Of a stretch of 19,816 nucleotides of DNA, positions 19,283 through 19,816 are shown piece after piece. Under the pieces are notes generated by a model. That model was not told the DNA's origin. It saw only the letters and a list, made by a program, of their open reading frames with translations, and searched no databases. The DNA comes from Candidatus Adlerbacteria bacterium RIFCSPHIGHO2_02_FULL_54_18 (GTDB lineage Bacteria; Patescibacteriota; Minisyncoccia; Phycocordibacterales; SBAW01): positions 15,601 through 35,416 of the forward strand of contig MEWV01000024.1 of the NCBI GenBank assembly GCA_001775445.1, in the 5' to 3' direction. Within the stretch, counting starts at the first letter, position 1; each line of letters begins with the position of its first letter. Position numbers and translations under genes: made by a program.

Positions 19283-19816
19283 ATGTACGACTTGGCGATT
19301 ATCGGCGGCGGGCCGGCGGGTGTGGCCGCGGGAGTATATGCGGCGCGCAAGCGGCTTAGTACCGTTCTTATTGCCGAGGTGATAGGCGGACAATCAACCG
19401 ACTCCCAAGATGTACAAAACTGGATAGGCACTCCTCATATAGCGGGGCTCCAGATGGCCAAGCAGTTGGAGACGCACCTGCGCGAGTACGCAGGCGAAGT
19501 GCTCGACCTAAAGCTCAACGAGCGGGCGACAAAGATAGAGCGCGCAAGCGAAGGATTTTCGATAAAAACAAATACGGCAACATACACCGCCAAAACGGTT
19601 CTGCTGGCAACTGGCGGCACCCGAAAAAAACTTGAGGCAAAAGGTGCTGCGGAGTTTGAACATAAAGGGGTTACCTATTGTGCCTCCTGCGACGGACCTC
19701 TCTTCTCCGGACAAGATGTTGCAGTGGTGGGTGGAGGCAATGCGGGGTTTGAGACCGCGGCACAGCTTCTTGCTTATGCAAAGTCGGTAACGCTCATTCA
19801 TCGCCATAAAGAATTT
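19283..19816 (+). CDS. trxB: Thioredoxin reductase, 5' part only
   Basis: 178 residues are visible before the window ends; the full family protein is about 310 aa. The FAD-binding loop is IIGGGPAGVAAGVYA (6-20), the ATGG strand is at 109-112, the redox pair is C133-A-S-C136-D-G, and the second dinucleotide-binding loop is VVGGGNAGFE (148-157). The enzyme passes electrons from NAD(P)H through FAD and this disulfide to thioredoxin. The phosphate-binding motif, usually H-R-R, reads H-R-H-K, so NADPH preference may be relaxed or a different donor used. It begins 9 nt after ftsZ. Confidence 0.92.
   Translation, partial: MYDLAIIGGGPAGVAAGVYAARKRLSTVLIAEVIGGQSTDSQDVQNWIGTPHIAGLQMAKQLETHLREYAGEVLDLKLNERATKIERASEGFSIKTNTATYTAKTVLLATGGTRKKLEAKGAAEFEHKGVTYCASCDGPLFSGQDVAVVGGGNAGFETAAQLLAYAKSVTLIHRHKEF

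Noticed and set aside
18244..19431. 395-aa open frame on the - strand opposite ftsZ
   Set aside because: Antisense shadow of ftsZ and trxB; Ser/Pro/Ala-rich low-complexity product with no recognisable domain.
1..19816. Recoded TGA (genetic code 25, as in Gracilibacteria)
   Set aside because: TGA terminates several well-packed genes, for example at 379, 5873 and 6336, with the next gene starting immediately after.

Overview
The window (19,816 bp) most likely comes from a Candidate Phyla Radiation bacterium (Patescibacteria), probably Parcubacteria-like. This is inferred from protein style, not from any search. The signs are shortened housekeeping proteins (YbeY about 109 aa, Pth about 176 aa, an S1 protein with four S1 domains), a DUF5674-like protein, runs of small two-helix membrane proteins, and dense packing with few Shine-Dalgarno (SD) sites. 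TGA is used as a stop, so this is genetic code 11 and not the TGA-glycine code of Gracilibacteria.

Left part (1-4440, mostly + strand): the 3' end of a spermidine-synthase-like protein and an overlapping FemABX/GNAT-like transferase; tRNA-Lys(CTT) and tRNA-Leu(TAG), separated by hairpins; a short DUF5674-like gene and a helical hypothetical gene; then a two-gene unit with a consensus promoter and real SD sites, encoding a membrane-anchored SPFH/band-7-like protein and a four-helix membrane protein with a cysteine-bearing outer domain. A terminator closes this unit.

Middle part (4450-11700, - strand, read right to left): a degenerate metallo-beta-lactamase-fold protein, a small membrane protein, gyrA, a SAM methyltransferase, a membrane-anchored extracellular solute-binding protein without permease or ATPase neighbours, and five small two-helix membrane proteins. 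Two of the five form a recent tandem duplication. The block resembles a CPR envelope or pilus-like module.

Right part (11700-19816): rpsA (S1) behind a structured leader; a 773-bp REP-associated tyrosine transposase unit bounded by perfect palindromes and fitted between the convergent rpsA and pth genes; divergent pth and lepB; then a + strand run of lepB, a HisRS-like protein that has lost catalytic motifs, bS21, ybeY, ftsA, ftsZ and the start of a thioredoxin reductase gene. Protein export, ribosome maturation and cell division are thus grouped.

A recurring feature is that many unit-leading genes have a -10 hexamer ending only 6-7 nt before the start codon, so leaderless mRNAs are predicted. 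The SPFH unit and rpsA have leaders instead. The best candidates for something new are the transposase unit with a copy of its own palindrome inside its coding sequence, the five-gene two-helix family with its solute-binding protein, the catalytically stripped HisRS-like protein, and the rpsA leader.
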